DNA from: Pseudomonadota bacterium
GTDB taxonomy: Bacteria > Pseudomonadota > Alphaproteobacteria > Rhodobacterales > Rhodobacteraceae
Direction of reading: 5' to 3'
DNA: 35,830 nucleotides
Assembly (NCBI GenBank): GCA_021813365.1
Contig: JAKALB010000011.1
Location: 1 to 35,830 of the forward strand
In this document: positions 18,096 to 25,278 of the stretch, one piece after another
Position numbering within the stretch: position 1 is the stretch's first letter
Layout: each line of letters starts with the position of its first letter
Program-made: the position numbers and the translations under genes
The notes under the pieces: model-generated
The model's database searches: none
Seen by the model: only the letters and a program-made list of their open reading frames with translations
What the model was told of the DNA's origin: nothing

Positions 18096-18148
18096 CTTTC
18101 ATCTTGCCCGAAATATCCCGCGGGGGTCCGGGGGTGTGAAACCCCCGG
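18096..18148 (-). repeat. Intergenic repeat copy 2 (hairpin plus conserved tail)
   Basis: Read on the minus strand, this copy lies just behind the Trm112-like gene: hairpin (18148-18128), CCCCCG, then GGGATATTTCGGGCAAGATG and AAAG ending at 18096. It is nearly identical to the copy at 30470-30522 over 53 bp and shares the tail with the copy at 3134-3184. Confidence 0.8.
18128..18148 (-). terminator. Hairpin between convergent genes
   Basis: A perfect 8-bp stem (CCGGGGGT, 18128-18135, with ACCCCCGG, 18141-18148) with a 5-nt loop lies between the UbiH-like gene and the Trm112-like gene. There is no U-run on either side. Confidence 0.6.
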
Positions 18149-18164
18149 CGTCGGCCCCGGCATG

Positions 18165-18362
18165 TCAGACGACCTTCCGCGCCTCGGAGACCAGCATGAT
18201 CGGGATGCCGTCGCGTATCGGGAAGGCCAGTTGCGCGGATTTCGAAATCAGCTCGCCCGCCTCGGCATCATAGTGCAGCGGGCCCTGGGTGACGGGGCAG
18301 ACCAGCGCCTCCAGCATCTTGCGGTCATGGGCAGGGGGGATGACGGCGGGCAGGTCACTCAT
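18165..18362 (-). CDS. Trm112-family (UPF0434) small protein
   Basis: The 65-residue protein matches bacterial Trm112-like YcaR/UPF0434 proteins: [39 protein letters not shown]. Only one cysteine (C22) of the zinc knuckle remains (CPVT instead of CPxC), so zinc binding is unlikely. Eukaryotic and archaeal Trm112 activates methyltransferases; in bacteria the role is not settled. It overlaps the LON-domain gene by 4 bp and ends the CnoX-LON-Trm112 run. Confidence 0.9.
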   Translation of the reverse strand: MSDLPAVIPPAHDRKMLEALVCPVTQGPLHYDAEAGELISKSAQLAFPIRDGIPIMLVSEARKVV

Positions 18363-18997
18363 TGCCGGACCTCGCCTTCACCGCCGTGCAGTGCGATCTC
18401 CATCAGCGTCACCAGGGTTTCGCGCCGGGTGGTCAGGCTGGGGGCTTCCAGCAGGGCCTGCTTGTCCTCGGGCGCGAAGGGGCAGAGCATGGCCAGCGCA
18501 TTGATCAGCATTTCGGGGTCGGCCTCGCGCAGCGAGGGCCAGTCGGTGCCCAGCTTCGCCTTCAGGAAATAGCGGCTGGTCAAGGCCAGGAACCGCGCGC
18601 GGTCCAGTGTCGGGTCGACTTCCTCTCCGCCCAGATCGCGGGCGAAGGGGGTCCAGTCCACTCGGGCGCGCCGGTAGGGGGTAAAGCCCTCGACCTCGTC
18701 CCTGATGCGGAACCGGCTGATGCCGGTCAGGGTGATCATGTAGCGATGATCATCGGTTTCCGAAAAGGCCGTCAGCCGGCCGGCGCAGCCGATGGCCGAA
18801 AGCCGCACCTCGCCGCCGGGAATGGGGCGGGGCTGGATCATGCCGATCAGCCGGCTTTCCGTCTTCATGCAATCCATCAGCATCGCGACATAGCGCGGCT
18901 CGAAGATGTGCAGCGGCAACCGCGCCCGGGGCAGCACGATGGCGCCGGGCAGCGGAAAGATCGGGATCGTGTCGGGCAGGTCGGCGGGGTGTGTCAT
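18359..18997 (-). CDS. LON substrate-binding-domain protein
   Basis: The 212-residue protein is a stand-alone version of the N-terminal substrate-binding domain of Lon, without ATPase or protease domains. It begins [26 protein letters not shown], the hallmark of this family, and continues with [24 protein letters not shown]. Its function is unproven; a role as adaptor or in protein quality control is an inference. It lies 26 bp after a CnoX-type chaperedoxin gene and is coupled by a 4-bp overlap to the Trm112-like gene. Confidence 0.9.
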   Translation of the reverse strand: MTHPADLPDTIPIFPLPGAIVLPRARLPLHIFEPRYVAMLMDCMKTESRLIGMIQPRPIPGGEVRLSAIGCAGRLTAFSETDDHRYMITLTGISRFRIRDEVEGFTPYRRARVDWTPFARDLGGEEVDPTLDRARFLALTSRYFLKAKLGTDWPSLREADPEMLINALAMLCPFAPEDKQALLEAPSLTTRRETLVTLMEIALHGGEGEVRQ

Positions 18998-19023
18998 GCC
19001 CCTAACCTAGTGCGGCCCGGTCA

Positions 19024-19932
19024 TCAGGCAAAGATCATCGAGGAAAGCCGCCGCCGGCCCTTGATGGCGATCGGATCCTTCGGGTCCAGCGTGTCGAAGA
19101 TGGTGAAGAGCTGGGTCTTGGCGGCGCCATCGTTCCACTCGCGGTCGAGACGGAACAGGTCCAGGAGCGTGTCGACCGCGCCTTCCACATCGCCCGAGGC
19201 ATGCAGCGCGGTCGCCAGGTCGAACCGGGCCTGGCGGTCGGCCGGGTCGTTCTGCACGGCCGCACGCAGATGGTCCAGCGGGCCGACCTTGGCCGCCTGT
19301 CTGGCCAGTTCGATCTTGGCGCGGATCGCCTCGATCTCCTTGGCCTTGGTGATCGCCGCGGGGGCGTTGGCGGCCAGGGTCTCGGCCATGTCGAGGTTGC
19401 CGATCGCCAGATGCGCCCGAATCAGCCCGGCATAGGCAGCGACGTTCTCGGGATTTTCCTCCAGAAGGGCTGCGAAGGTTTCGGCGGCATCGGCGGCGGC
19501 GCCTTCGGCCAGCATCGCCTCGGCGGCGGCCAGCGCCTCGGCCAGGCCGTCACCCTCCGGCGCGCCCATGGTGGACAGGTTGTCGATGAACTTCCTGATC
19601 TCGGACCCAGGGATCGCGCCCTGGAAGCCATCGACCGGCTGGCCCTTGAAGAAGGCATAGACCGTGGGAATCGACTGGATCCGCAGCTGGGCGGCGATGG
19701 CCTGGTTGCGATCGACATCGATCTTCACCAGCTTGACGCGGCCCTGGGCGGCGGTGACGGCGGCTTCCAGCGCGGGGCCCAGCGTGCGGCAGGGGCCGCA
19801 CCAGGTGGCCCAGAAATCGACGATCACCGGGACGGTCTGGCTGGCCTCGATCACGTCGGCCATGAAGGTGGCTTCCGAGCCATCCTTGATCAGGTCGTTT
19901 GCGGTTTGCGGTGTGGCGGCAGTGCCCAACAT
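19024..19932 (-). CDS. Thioredoxin-TPR protein, CnoX/YbbN-like chaperedoxin
   Basis: The 302-residue protein has an N-terminal thioredoxin domain with an intact active site W44-C45-G-P-C48 and a C-terminal TPR-like half that ends RRRLSSMIFA, as in YbbN. E. coli CnoX/YbbN lacks the full CxxC, while some alphaproteobacterial CnoX proteins keep it and can act as reductase as well as holdase. The ATG at 19932 is preferred because GGAG lies 7 bp upstream; an ATG 6 bp earlier (19938) would leave only 1 to 2 bp. It is first of three co-directional quality-control genes. Confidence 0.88.
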   Translation of the reverse strand: MLGTAATPQTANDLIKDGSEATFMADVIEASQTVPVIVDFWATWCGPCRTLGPALEAAVTAAQGRVKLVKIDVDRNQAIAAQLRIQSIPTVYAFFKGQPVDGFQGAIPGSEIRKFIDNLSTMGAPEGDGLAEALAAAEAMLAEGAAADAAETFAALLEENPENVAAYAGLIRAHLAIGNLDMAETLAANAPAAITKAKEIEAIRAKIELARQAAKVGPLDHLRAAVQNDPADRQARFDLATALHASGDVEGAVDTLLDLFRLDREWNDGAAKTQLFTIFDTLDPKDPIAIKGRRRLSSMIFA

Positions 19933-19955
19933 GCTCATGCTCCGATTGGTTTGGC

Positions 19956-19986
19956 CTTATATGCGCGCGGCTGAGCCCGAGTCCAA
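19956..19986 (-). promoter_or_regulatory. Possible promoter of the CnoX-like gene
   Basis: On the minus strand TTGGAC (19986-19981) is followed after 17 bp by CATATA or after 19 bp by TATAAG (19961-19956), the better -10 match (5 of 6). It is a pattern match only, about 25 to 50 bp before the start codon. Confidence 0.35.
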
Positions 19987-20061
19987 GGGGGTGTGACGCT
20001 TCGGCCTTGCGTGGCGGGGGGCAAGGGCGGTAGCGAGGGCGAAACGGCAGGGTTTCAGGTG

Positions 20062-20628
20062 ATGCAGGTAGAGACGACGGCGATTGATGGGGTCGTGGTG
20101 CTGACGCCGCAGCGATTCGGCGATGACCGGGGCTGGTTTGTCGAGACGTTCAACGCCGGGCGGATGGCGGCGGCCGGGCTGAACATGGTGTTCGTGCAGG
20201 ACAACCACTCGATGAGCGCCCGGATCGGCACGCTGCGCGGCCTGCACTACCAGAAGCCGCCGCGCGCGCAGGACAAGCTGGTGCGCTGCACCAGGGGCGC
20301 GATTTTCGACGTGGCGGTGGATTTCCGGGTGGGCAGTCCGACCTTCGGGGCCTGGGTGGGCATCGAGCTGACCGAGGACAATGGCAAGCAGCTGCTGGTG
20401 CCCAAGGGCTGCCTGCATGGTTTCGTCACCCGGGCCGAGAACACCGAAGTGCAATACAAATGCTCGGACATCTATGCCCCGGACTGCGATGCCGGGGTCC
20501 GCTGGAATGACCCCGATATCGGCATCGACTGGGGTCTGACGGACGAGCCCGTGCTGTCGGGCAAGGACCGGGTGCAGCCGTTCCTGCGGGAGGTGCAGAG
20601 TCCCTTCACCTGGGAGGCGCCGAGGTGA
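20062..20628 (+). CDS. rfbC: dTDP-4-dehydrorhamnose 3,5-epimerase
   Basis: The 188-residue cupin epimerase (RmlC) catalyses step three of dTDP-L-rhamnose synthesis. Seen are the [10 protein letters not shown] start, [18 protein letters not shown] with catalytic His62, [13 protein letters not shown], and the conserved [11 protein letters not shown] and NDPDIGIDW segments. The ATG at 20062 is used since homology begins there; an upstream in-frame ATG (19993) adds unconserved sequence. It is the first gene of the rhamnose operon, divergent from the CnoX-like gene. Its stop overlaps the GTG start of rfbB by 3 bases. Confidence 0.93.
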   Translation: MQVETTAIDGVVVLTPQRFGDDRGWFVETFNAGRMAAAGLNMVFVQDNHSMSARIGTLRGLHYQKPPRAQDKLVRCTRGAIFDVAVDFRVGSPTFGAWVGIELTEDNGKQLLVPKGCLHGFVTRAENTEVQYKCSDIYAPDCDAGVRWNDPDIGIDWGLTDEPVLSGKDRVQPFLREVQSPFTWEAPR

Positions 20629-21662
20629 AGCTGCTGGTGACGGGGGGCGCGGGATTCATCGGCAGCGCCGTGGTGCGGCTGGCGGTGGCGCGCGGCCATC
20701 AGGTGGTCAATGTCGATGCCCTGACCTATGCGGCCTGCCTGGACAATGTGGCCAGCGTCTCGGGCTCGGACCTCTATGCCTTTGAGCGGGCCGATATCCG
20801 CGACCGCGCCCGGCTGGACCGGATCTTTGCCACGCACCGGCCCGACGCCGTCATGCACCTGGCGGCGGAAAGCCATGTCGACCGCTCGATCGACGGGCCG
20901 GCGGATTTCATCGAGACGAACATCACCGGCACGTTCAACATGCTGGAAGCGGCGCGGGCGCACTGGGTGCGGCAGGGCAAACCCGATTCGTTCCGGTTCC
21001 ACCACATCTCGACCGATGAGGTCTTTGGGTCTCTGGGCGCCACGGGGCAGTTTTCCGAGACCTCGCCCTATGACCCGCGCAGCCCCTATTCGGCCTCCAA
21101 GGCGGCCAGCGACCATCTGGTGCGCGCCTGGCACGAAACCTATAGCCTGCCGGTGGTGCTGACCAATTGCTCCAACAATTACGGGCCATTCCATTTCCCG
21201 GAAAAGCTGATCCCCGTGGTGATCCTGAACGCGCTGCACGGCCGGCCGATTCCGGTCTATGGCAGGGGCGAGAACGTCAGGGACTGGCTCTATGTCGAGG
21301 ATCACGCCGATGCCCTGCTGCTGGTGGTGCAGAAGGGGGCCGTCGGCCGCAGCTACAACATCGGGGGCGAGAACGAGCGGCGCAACATCGATCTGGTTCG
21401 CACGATCTGCGCGATCCTCGACGCCAAGCGGCCCAAGGCCGGATCCTATGCCGACCAGATCACCTTCGTGACCGACCGGCCCGGGCACGATGCCCGTTAT
21501 GCCATTGATCCCACGCGGATTCGGGAAGAGCTGGGCTGGCGGCCCTCGGTCACGGTCGAGGAAGGCCTGGAGCGGACGGTCCAGTGGTATCTGGACAACG
21601 AAACCTGGTGGCGGCCGCTCTTGGGCCGGGCGGGCCTGGGCCAAAGGCTGGGCAAGGCCTGA
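20625..21662 (+). CDS. rfbB: dTDP-glucose 4,6-dehydratase
   Basis: The 345-residue extended SDR (RmlB) performs step two of dTDP-L-rhamnose synthesis. It has the NAD loop TGGAGFIGS (6-14), the catalytic T130-D131-E132 (STDEVFG), and Y155-SAS-K159. The [17 protein letters not shown] and [16 protein letters not shown] segments are typical. The start is GTG at 20625 with GGGAGG 7 bp upstream, overlapping the rfbC stop (GTGA). The stop shares one base with the next gene's ATG. Confidence 0.95.
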   Translation: MKLLVTGGAGFIGSAVVRLAVARGHQVVNVDALTYAACLDNVASVSGSDLYAFERADIRDRARLDRIFATHRPDAVMHLAAESHVDRSIDGPADFIETNITGTFNMLEAARAHWVRQGKPDSFRFHHISTDEVFGSLGATGQFSETSPYDPRSPYSASKAASDHLVRAWHETYSLPVVLTNCSNNYGPFHFPEKLIPVVILNALHGRPIPVYGRGENVRDWLYVEDHADALLLVVQKGAVGRSYNIGGENERRNIDLVRTICAILDAKRPKAGSYADQITFVTDRPGHDARYAIDPTRIREELGWRPSVTVEEGLERTVQWYLDNETWWRPLLGRAGLGQRLGKA

Positions 21663-22441
21663 TGGAGGAGGCATTCTTCATCGCCAGCAAGACGGTCGGA
21701 CTGATGGCCCGGGCGGAAAGCTGGCTGGTGATCGGGCTGGGGCTGGCGCTGTGGGCCGGATGGCGCGGGCGGCGCCGGGCGGCGCTGGGCTGGAGCGCAG
21801 CCGTGCTGCTGGCGGTGCTGGCGCTGGGCTGGTTTCCATTGGGAAATCCGCTGGTGGCGGCGCTGGAGCGGGTCTATCCGGCGATGCCGTCTCTTGGCCG
21901 GGTCGATGGGATCATCGTGCTGGGCGGAGCCGAGGATCTGGGCCCCTACGCCCGCTGGGGCGGCGTGCAGATGAACGAGGCCGGCGAGCGGCTGGTGGCC
22001 GGCGTGGAGCTGGCTCGCCGATTCCCGAATGCACGTTTGATATATACCGGCGGAACCGCATCTCTGTTTGGAAATCCGCATCCCGAGGCGCCCAGTCGCA
22101 TGGCCCGCGCCTTCTGGCACGAGATGGGCGTGCCGGATGCCCAGGTGGCGGTCGAGGGGCGGTCACGCACGACTTCGGAAAACGCGATCTTCACCCGGGA
22201 TCTTGTGGATCCGCAGCCGGGGCAGGTCTGGGTGCTGGTCACCTCGGCCTGGCACATGCCGCGCAGCATGGCGGCGTTCCGGCGGGCGGGCTGGAGCGGC
22301 CTGGTGCCCTGGCCGGTCGATTTCCGCTCACGCGCGCAGACACTGGCGCCGGAATGGCGGCTGGATGATCATCTGGTGGAGCTGAACCTGGCGCTGAAGG
22401 AAGAGGTCGGCCGACTGGCCTATTGGATGGCGGGAAGATGA
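21662..22441 (+). CDS. DUF218 (YdcF/SanA/ElyC-like) membrane protein in the rhamnose operon
   Basis: The 259-residue protein has two predicted membrane segments (about 19-34 and 41-60) and a DUF218 domain: GIIVLGGAEDLG, NARLIYTGG, SRTTSENAIF, VLVTSAWHMPRSMAAFRRAGW. ElyC and SanA of E. coli are linked to envelope integrity and lipid-carrier-dependent polysaccharide synthesis; the reaction is not established. The 1-bp and 4-bp overlaps with rfbB and rfbD show that it is a true member of this operon, so a role in handling a rhamnose polymer or its lipid carrier is a reasonable inference. Confidence 0.85.
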   Translation: MEEAFFIASKTVGLMARAESWLVIGLGLALWAGWRGRRRAALGWSAAVLLAVLALGWFPLGNPLVAALERVYPAMPSLGRVDGIIVLGGAEDLGPYARWGGVQMNEAGERLVAGVELARRFPNARLIYTGGTASLFGNPHPEAPSRMARAFWHEMGVPDAQVAVEGRSRTTSENAIFTRDLVDPQPGQVWVLVTSAWHMPRSMAAFRRAGWSGLVPWPVDFRSRAQTLAPEWRLDDHLVELNLALKEEVGRLAYWMAGR

Positions 22442-23292
22442 AACTCCTGGTGTTCGGGCAAACGGGGCAGGTGGCGCAGGAACTGGCGCGGCGCCTGCCT
22501 GTCGATGTGACCGCGCGGTTCCTGAGTCGGGCCGAGGCCGAGCTGATGTCGCCCGGCGCCTGTCGCGCCGCCGTCCTGGCGGCAGACTGCGACGCCGTGG
22601 TGAACGCGGCGGCCTGGACGGCGGTGGACAGGGCCGAAGCCGAGGAGGCAGCGGCGACCGTGGTGAATGGCGCCTCGGTCGGGGCGATGGCGCGGGCCTG
22701 CGCAGAGAGATCCTTGCCGTTCCTGCAGGTTTCGACAGATTATGTCTTTGACGGATCGGGCGTTTCTCCGTTTGCTCCTGGCGATCCGGTGGGGCCGCTC
22801 GGTGCCTATGGCCGCTCGAAACTGCTGGGCGAAAGGCTGACGGCCGAGGCGGGTGGGCACTGGCTGGTGCTGCGGACCAGTTGGGTGGTTTCGGCCTTCG
22901 GGACAAATTTCGTGAAGACGATGCTGCGGCTGGGCCGCGAGCGCGAGGTGCTGCGTGTGGTTTGCGATCAGGTCGGTGGACCGACCCCGGCAGCGGCGAT
23001 TGCCGATGCACTGGTGGTGGCGGCGCGGGCCATGGTGGCGGGCGCGCCGGGCGGGGTGCATCACTTTGCGGGCGCGCCGGATGCCAGTTGGGCCGATCTG
23101 GCCCGGGCGGTGATGGCGGGGGCGCGGCTGGCCGCCAGGATCGAGGAGATCCCGACCGAGGCCTATCCGACACCGGCGCGACGGCCGCGGAACAGCCGGA
23201 TGGACTGCAGCGATTTCGAACGTGAGTTTGGTGTGCCCCGGCCGGATTGGCGGGCGGGGCTGGATGAGATATTGAAGGAGCTTCAGGCATGA
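22438..23292 (+). CDS. rfbD: dTDP-4-dehydrorhamnose reductase
   Basis: The 284-residue SDR (RmlD) makes the last step to dTDP-L-rhamnose using NAD(P)H. Seen are the opening MKLLVFGQTGQVAQEL, NAAAWTAVDRAE, QVSTDYVFDGSG, Y-G-R-S-K as the YxxxK pair, and RTSWVVSAFGTNFVKTM. The third position of the dinucleotide loop is Ala (GQTGQVA) where most have Gly. The ATG at 22438 overlaps the DUF218 stop (ATGA); the end overlaps rfbA by 4 bp. Confidence 0.94.
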   Translation: MKLLVFGQTGQVAQELARRLPVDVTARFLSRAEAELMSPGACRAAVLAADCDAVVNAAAWTAVDRAEAEEAAATVVNGASVGAMARACAERSLPFLQVSTDYVFDGSGVSPFAPGDPVGPLGAYGRSKLLGERLTAEAGGHWLVLRTSWVVSAFGTNFVKTMLRLGREREVLRVVCDQVGGPTPAAAIADALVVAARAMVAGAPGGVHHFAGAPDASWADLARAVMAGARLAARIEEIPTEAYPTPARRPRNSRMDCSDFEREFGVPRPDWRAGLDEILKELQA

Positions 23293-24161
23293 CGCGCAAG
23301 GGCATCATTCTGGCCGGCGGTTCGGGCACAAGGCTGTGGCCGATCACCATGGGCGTGTCGAAACAGTTGCTGCCGATCTTTGACAAGCCGATGATCTATT
23401 ACCCGCTGTCGGTGCTTATGCTGGCCGGTATCCGCGAGATCGCGATCATCACCACGCCCGAGGATCAGGGCCAGTTCCAGCGCCTGCTGGGCGACGGCGG
23501 CCAATGGGGGGTCGCCTTCACCTGGATCGTGCAGCCCAGCCCCGATGGTCTGGCGCAGGCCTATCTGCTGGCGCGCGATTTCCTGAATGGGGCGCCCAGC
23601 GCCATGGTCCTGGGCGACAACATCTTTTTCGGCCACGGCTTGCCCGAGATGATGGGTGCCGCCGACGCACGCCTTCAGGGGGGCACGGTGTTCGGCTACC
23701 GCGTTTCCGATCCCGAACGTTATGGCGTGGTGGGGTTTGACGCGACGGGGAAAGTGGTCGAAATCGTCGAGAAACCCGCCCGGCCACCATCGAATTTCGC
23801 GGTCACGGGCCTGTATTTCCTCGATGGTCGTGCTCCGGAATTCGCCGCCGGAATCAAGCCCTCGCCCCGGGGTGAGCTGGAGATCACCGATCTGCTGGCG
23901 TGTTATCTGAACGAAGGTTCGTTAACCGTCGAACGGATGGGCCGAGGCTTTGCCTGGCTGGACACCGGCACGCATGAAAGCCTGCTGGATGCCGGAAACT
24001 TCGTGCGCACGCTGGAGCACCGACAGGGTTTGCAGGTGGGCTGCCCGGACGAGATTGCCTATCGCGAGGGCTGGATCGACCGCGATCAACTGAAGGCGCG
24101 GGCGAAGATCTTTCACAAGAACGACTATGGAAAGTATCTGTCGAGCGTGGTGCAGGAGTAG
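23289..24161 (+). CDS. rfbA: Glucose-1-phosphate thymidylyltransferase
   Basis: The 290-residue nucleotidyltransferase (RmlA) makes dTDP-glucose, the entry step. Family motifs are KGIILAGGSGTRLWPIT, SKQLLPIFDKPMIYYPLS, VLGDNIFFGHGL, VVEIVEKP and GRGFAWLDTGTHESLL. The length and the C-terminal HKNDYGKYL are standard. It is last in the operon. The gap to the convergent fdsD is 69 bp and GC-rich, without a clear hairpin-plus-U terminator. Confidence 0.95.
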   Translation: MTRKGIILAGGSGTRLWPITMGVSKQLLPIFDKPMIYYPLSVLMLAGIREIAIITTPEDQGQFQRLLGDGGQWGVAFTWIVQPSPDGLAQAYLLARDFLNGAPSAMVLGDNIFFGHGLPEMMGAADARLQGGTVFGYRVSDPERYGVVGFDATGKVVEIVEKPARPPSNFAVTGLYFLDGRAPEFAAGIKPSPRGELEITDLLACYLNEGSLTVERMGRGFAWLDTGTHESLLDAGNFVRTLEHRQGLQVGCPDEIAYREGWIDRDQLKARAKIFHKNDYGKYLSSVVQE

Positions 24162-24230
24162 GGATGCAAAGCCGCCAGGCCCCCCGCCGCCGGCGACCCT
24201 TGGGGACGATCCTGCTGCTCGCACCCGCAA

Positions 24231-24476
24231 TCAGGCGGTCTGGGCCGGGCGCTTGATCTTCTGCGCGGCGTCCAGGACCAGAGGGCGCAGGCCCTGGCCG
24301 CCGGCGTCGAGCACCTCGAAAAGGTGGCGGCGCATCCGGGGCTCCCAGAAATCGTTGATATGCGCCGCCAGACCAGCCACGCCTTCGTCATGCGGCTTGG
24401 ATTCCATGAACTTGGCGATCTGGTTGGCCATGTAGACCAGTTTTTCGTGCCCGGAATGTTTGGGGTCATGCAACAT
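24231..24476 (-). CDS. fdsD: Formate dehydrogenase subunit delta (FdsD)
   Basis: The 81-residue protein matches FdsD/formate dehydrogenase delta: HEKLVYMANQIAKFMESKP, HINDFWEPRMRRHLFE, GLRPLVLDAAQKIKRP. In R. capsulatus FdsD is the last gene of the operon and is needed for a stable, active complex. The ATG at 24476 overlaps the fdhD stop by 11 bp. It closes the formate dehydrogenase operon. Confidence 0.9.
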   Translation of the reverse strand: MLHDPKHSGHEKLVYMANQIAKFMESKPHDEGVAGLAAHINDFWEPRMRRHLFEVLDAGGQGLRPLVLDAAQKIKRPAQTA

Positions 24477-25278
24477 GAGAAGCCTCGGACGTGGGGGCCG
24501 TGATGCGGCCGGGATGGGTGAACACCTCAAACCGGTCGCGGCGGGCCAGCGCGATCAGTGTCAGGCCGGCCTGCTGCGCCAGGTCGATGGCATGGGCGGT
24601 GGGAGCCGAGACGGCAATCAGGATCGGCTGGCCCAGGGCTGCGACCTTCTGCACCATGTCGATCGACACGCGCGAGGTCAGCAGCACCGCCCCGGTCGGA
24701 TGCGGCGTGCGGGCCAGATGGCCGGCAAGCTTGTCGAGCGCGTTGTGGCGGCCCACATCCTCGCGCGTTGCCAGAAGCTGGCCCGACCAGAAGCCGGCGG
24801 CATGGGCCGCGTGCGTGGTGTCGTGCAGCGGCTGGGCGCCGGGCAGCGTGGCGATGGCCGCGCGAACCTGGGCCGGACTCATTGTGAATGAAAGCTCGGG
24901 AATCCGGGCCGGCGGGCGCAGCGCCTCGTCCAGCGAATCGATGCCGCAAAGGCCGCAGCCCACCGGACCGGCCATCTGGCGGCGACGCCGGGCCAGCCGC
25001 GCCTCGGCCTGCGGGCGTAGCCAGATTTGCAGATCGACACCCCTGGGCGTTTCCACGACTTCGACGCTGTCGATGTCGGCGGGCGCGGCGATGCCCTCGG
25101 TCAGGGAAAATCCGTATGCGAAATCAACCAGATCGGCGGGCGTGGCCATCATCACGGCCTGGGTGGTGCCGTTGTAGCTGATGGCCACGGCCACTTCTTC
25201 GGGCAGCGTCCGGCTGCCTTCCACCGCCAGCGCGCCCGAGCCGTAGCTCAGGCGCGGCAGGGTGCGGGCGGTCCGCAT
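24466..25278 (-). CDS. fdhD: Formate dehydrogenase sulfurtransferase/chaperone (FdhD, FdsC)
   Basis: The 270-residue protein moves sulfur from a cysteine desulfurase to the bis-MGD cofactor and helps insert it into FdsA. The essential pair is visible as C-G-L-C in GPVGCGLCGIDS. Other landmarks are SLTEGI, REDVGRHNALDKLAG and TSRVSIDMVQKVA. In R. capsulatus this gene is called fdsC. Start is ATG 25278 (sharing a base with the fdsA stop) or the GTG just before it at 25281. Confidence 0.93.
   Translation of the reverse strand: MRTARTLPRLSYGSGALAVEGSRTLPEEVAVAISYNGTTQAVMMATPADLVDFAYGFSLTEGIAAPADIDSVEVVETPRGVDLQIWLRPQAEARLARRRRQMAGPVGCGLCGIDSLDEALRPPARIPELSFTMSPAQVRAAIATLPGAQPLHDTTHAAHAAGFWSGQLLATREDVGRHNALDKLAGHLARTPHPTGAVLLTSRVSIDMVQKVAALGQPILIAVSAPTAHAIDLAQQAGLTLIALARRDRFEVFTHPGRITAPTSEASHVA

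Noticed and set aside
24162-24230. Terminator between convergent rfbA and fdsD
   Set aside because: The gap is GC-rich with short complementary runs but no clear perfect stem, and it lacks the repeat tail seen at other gene ends.
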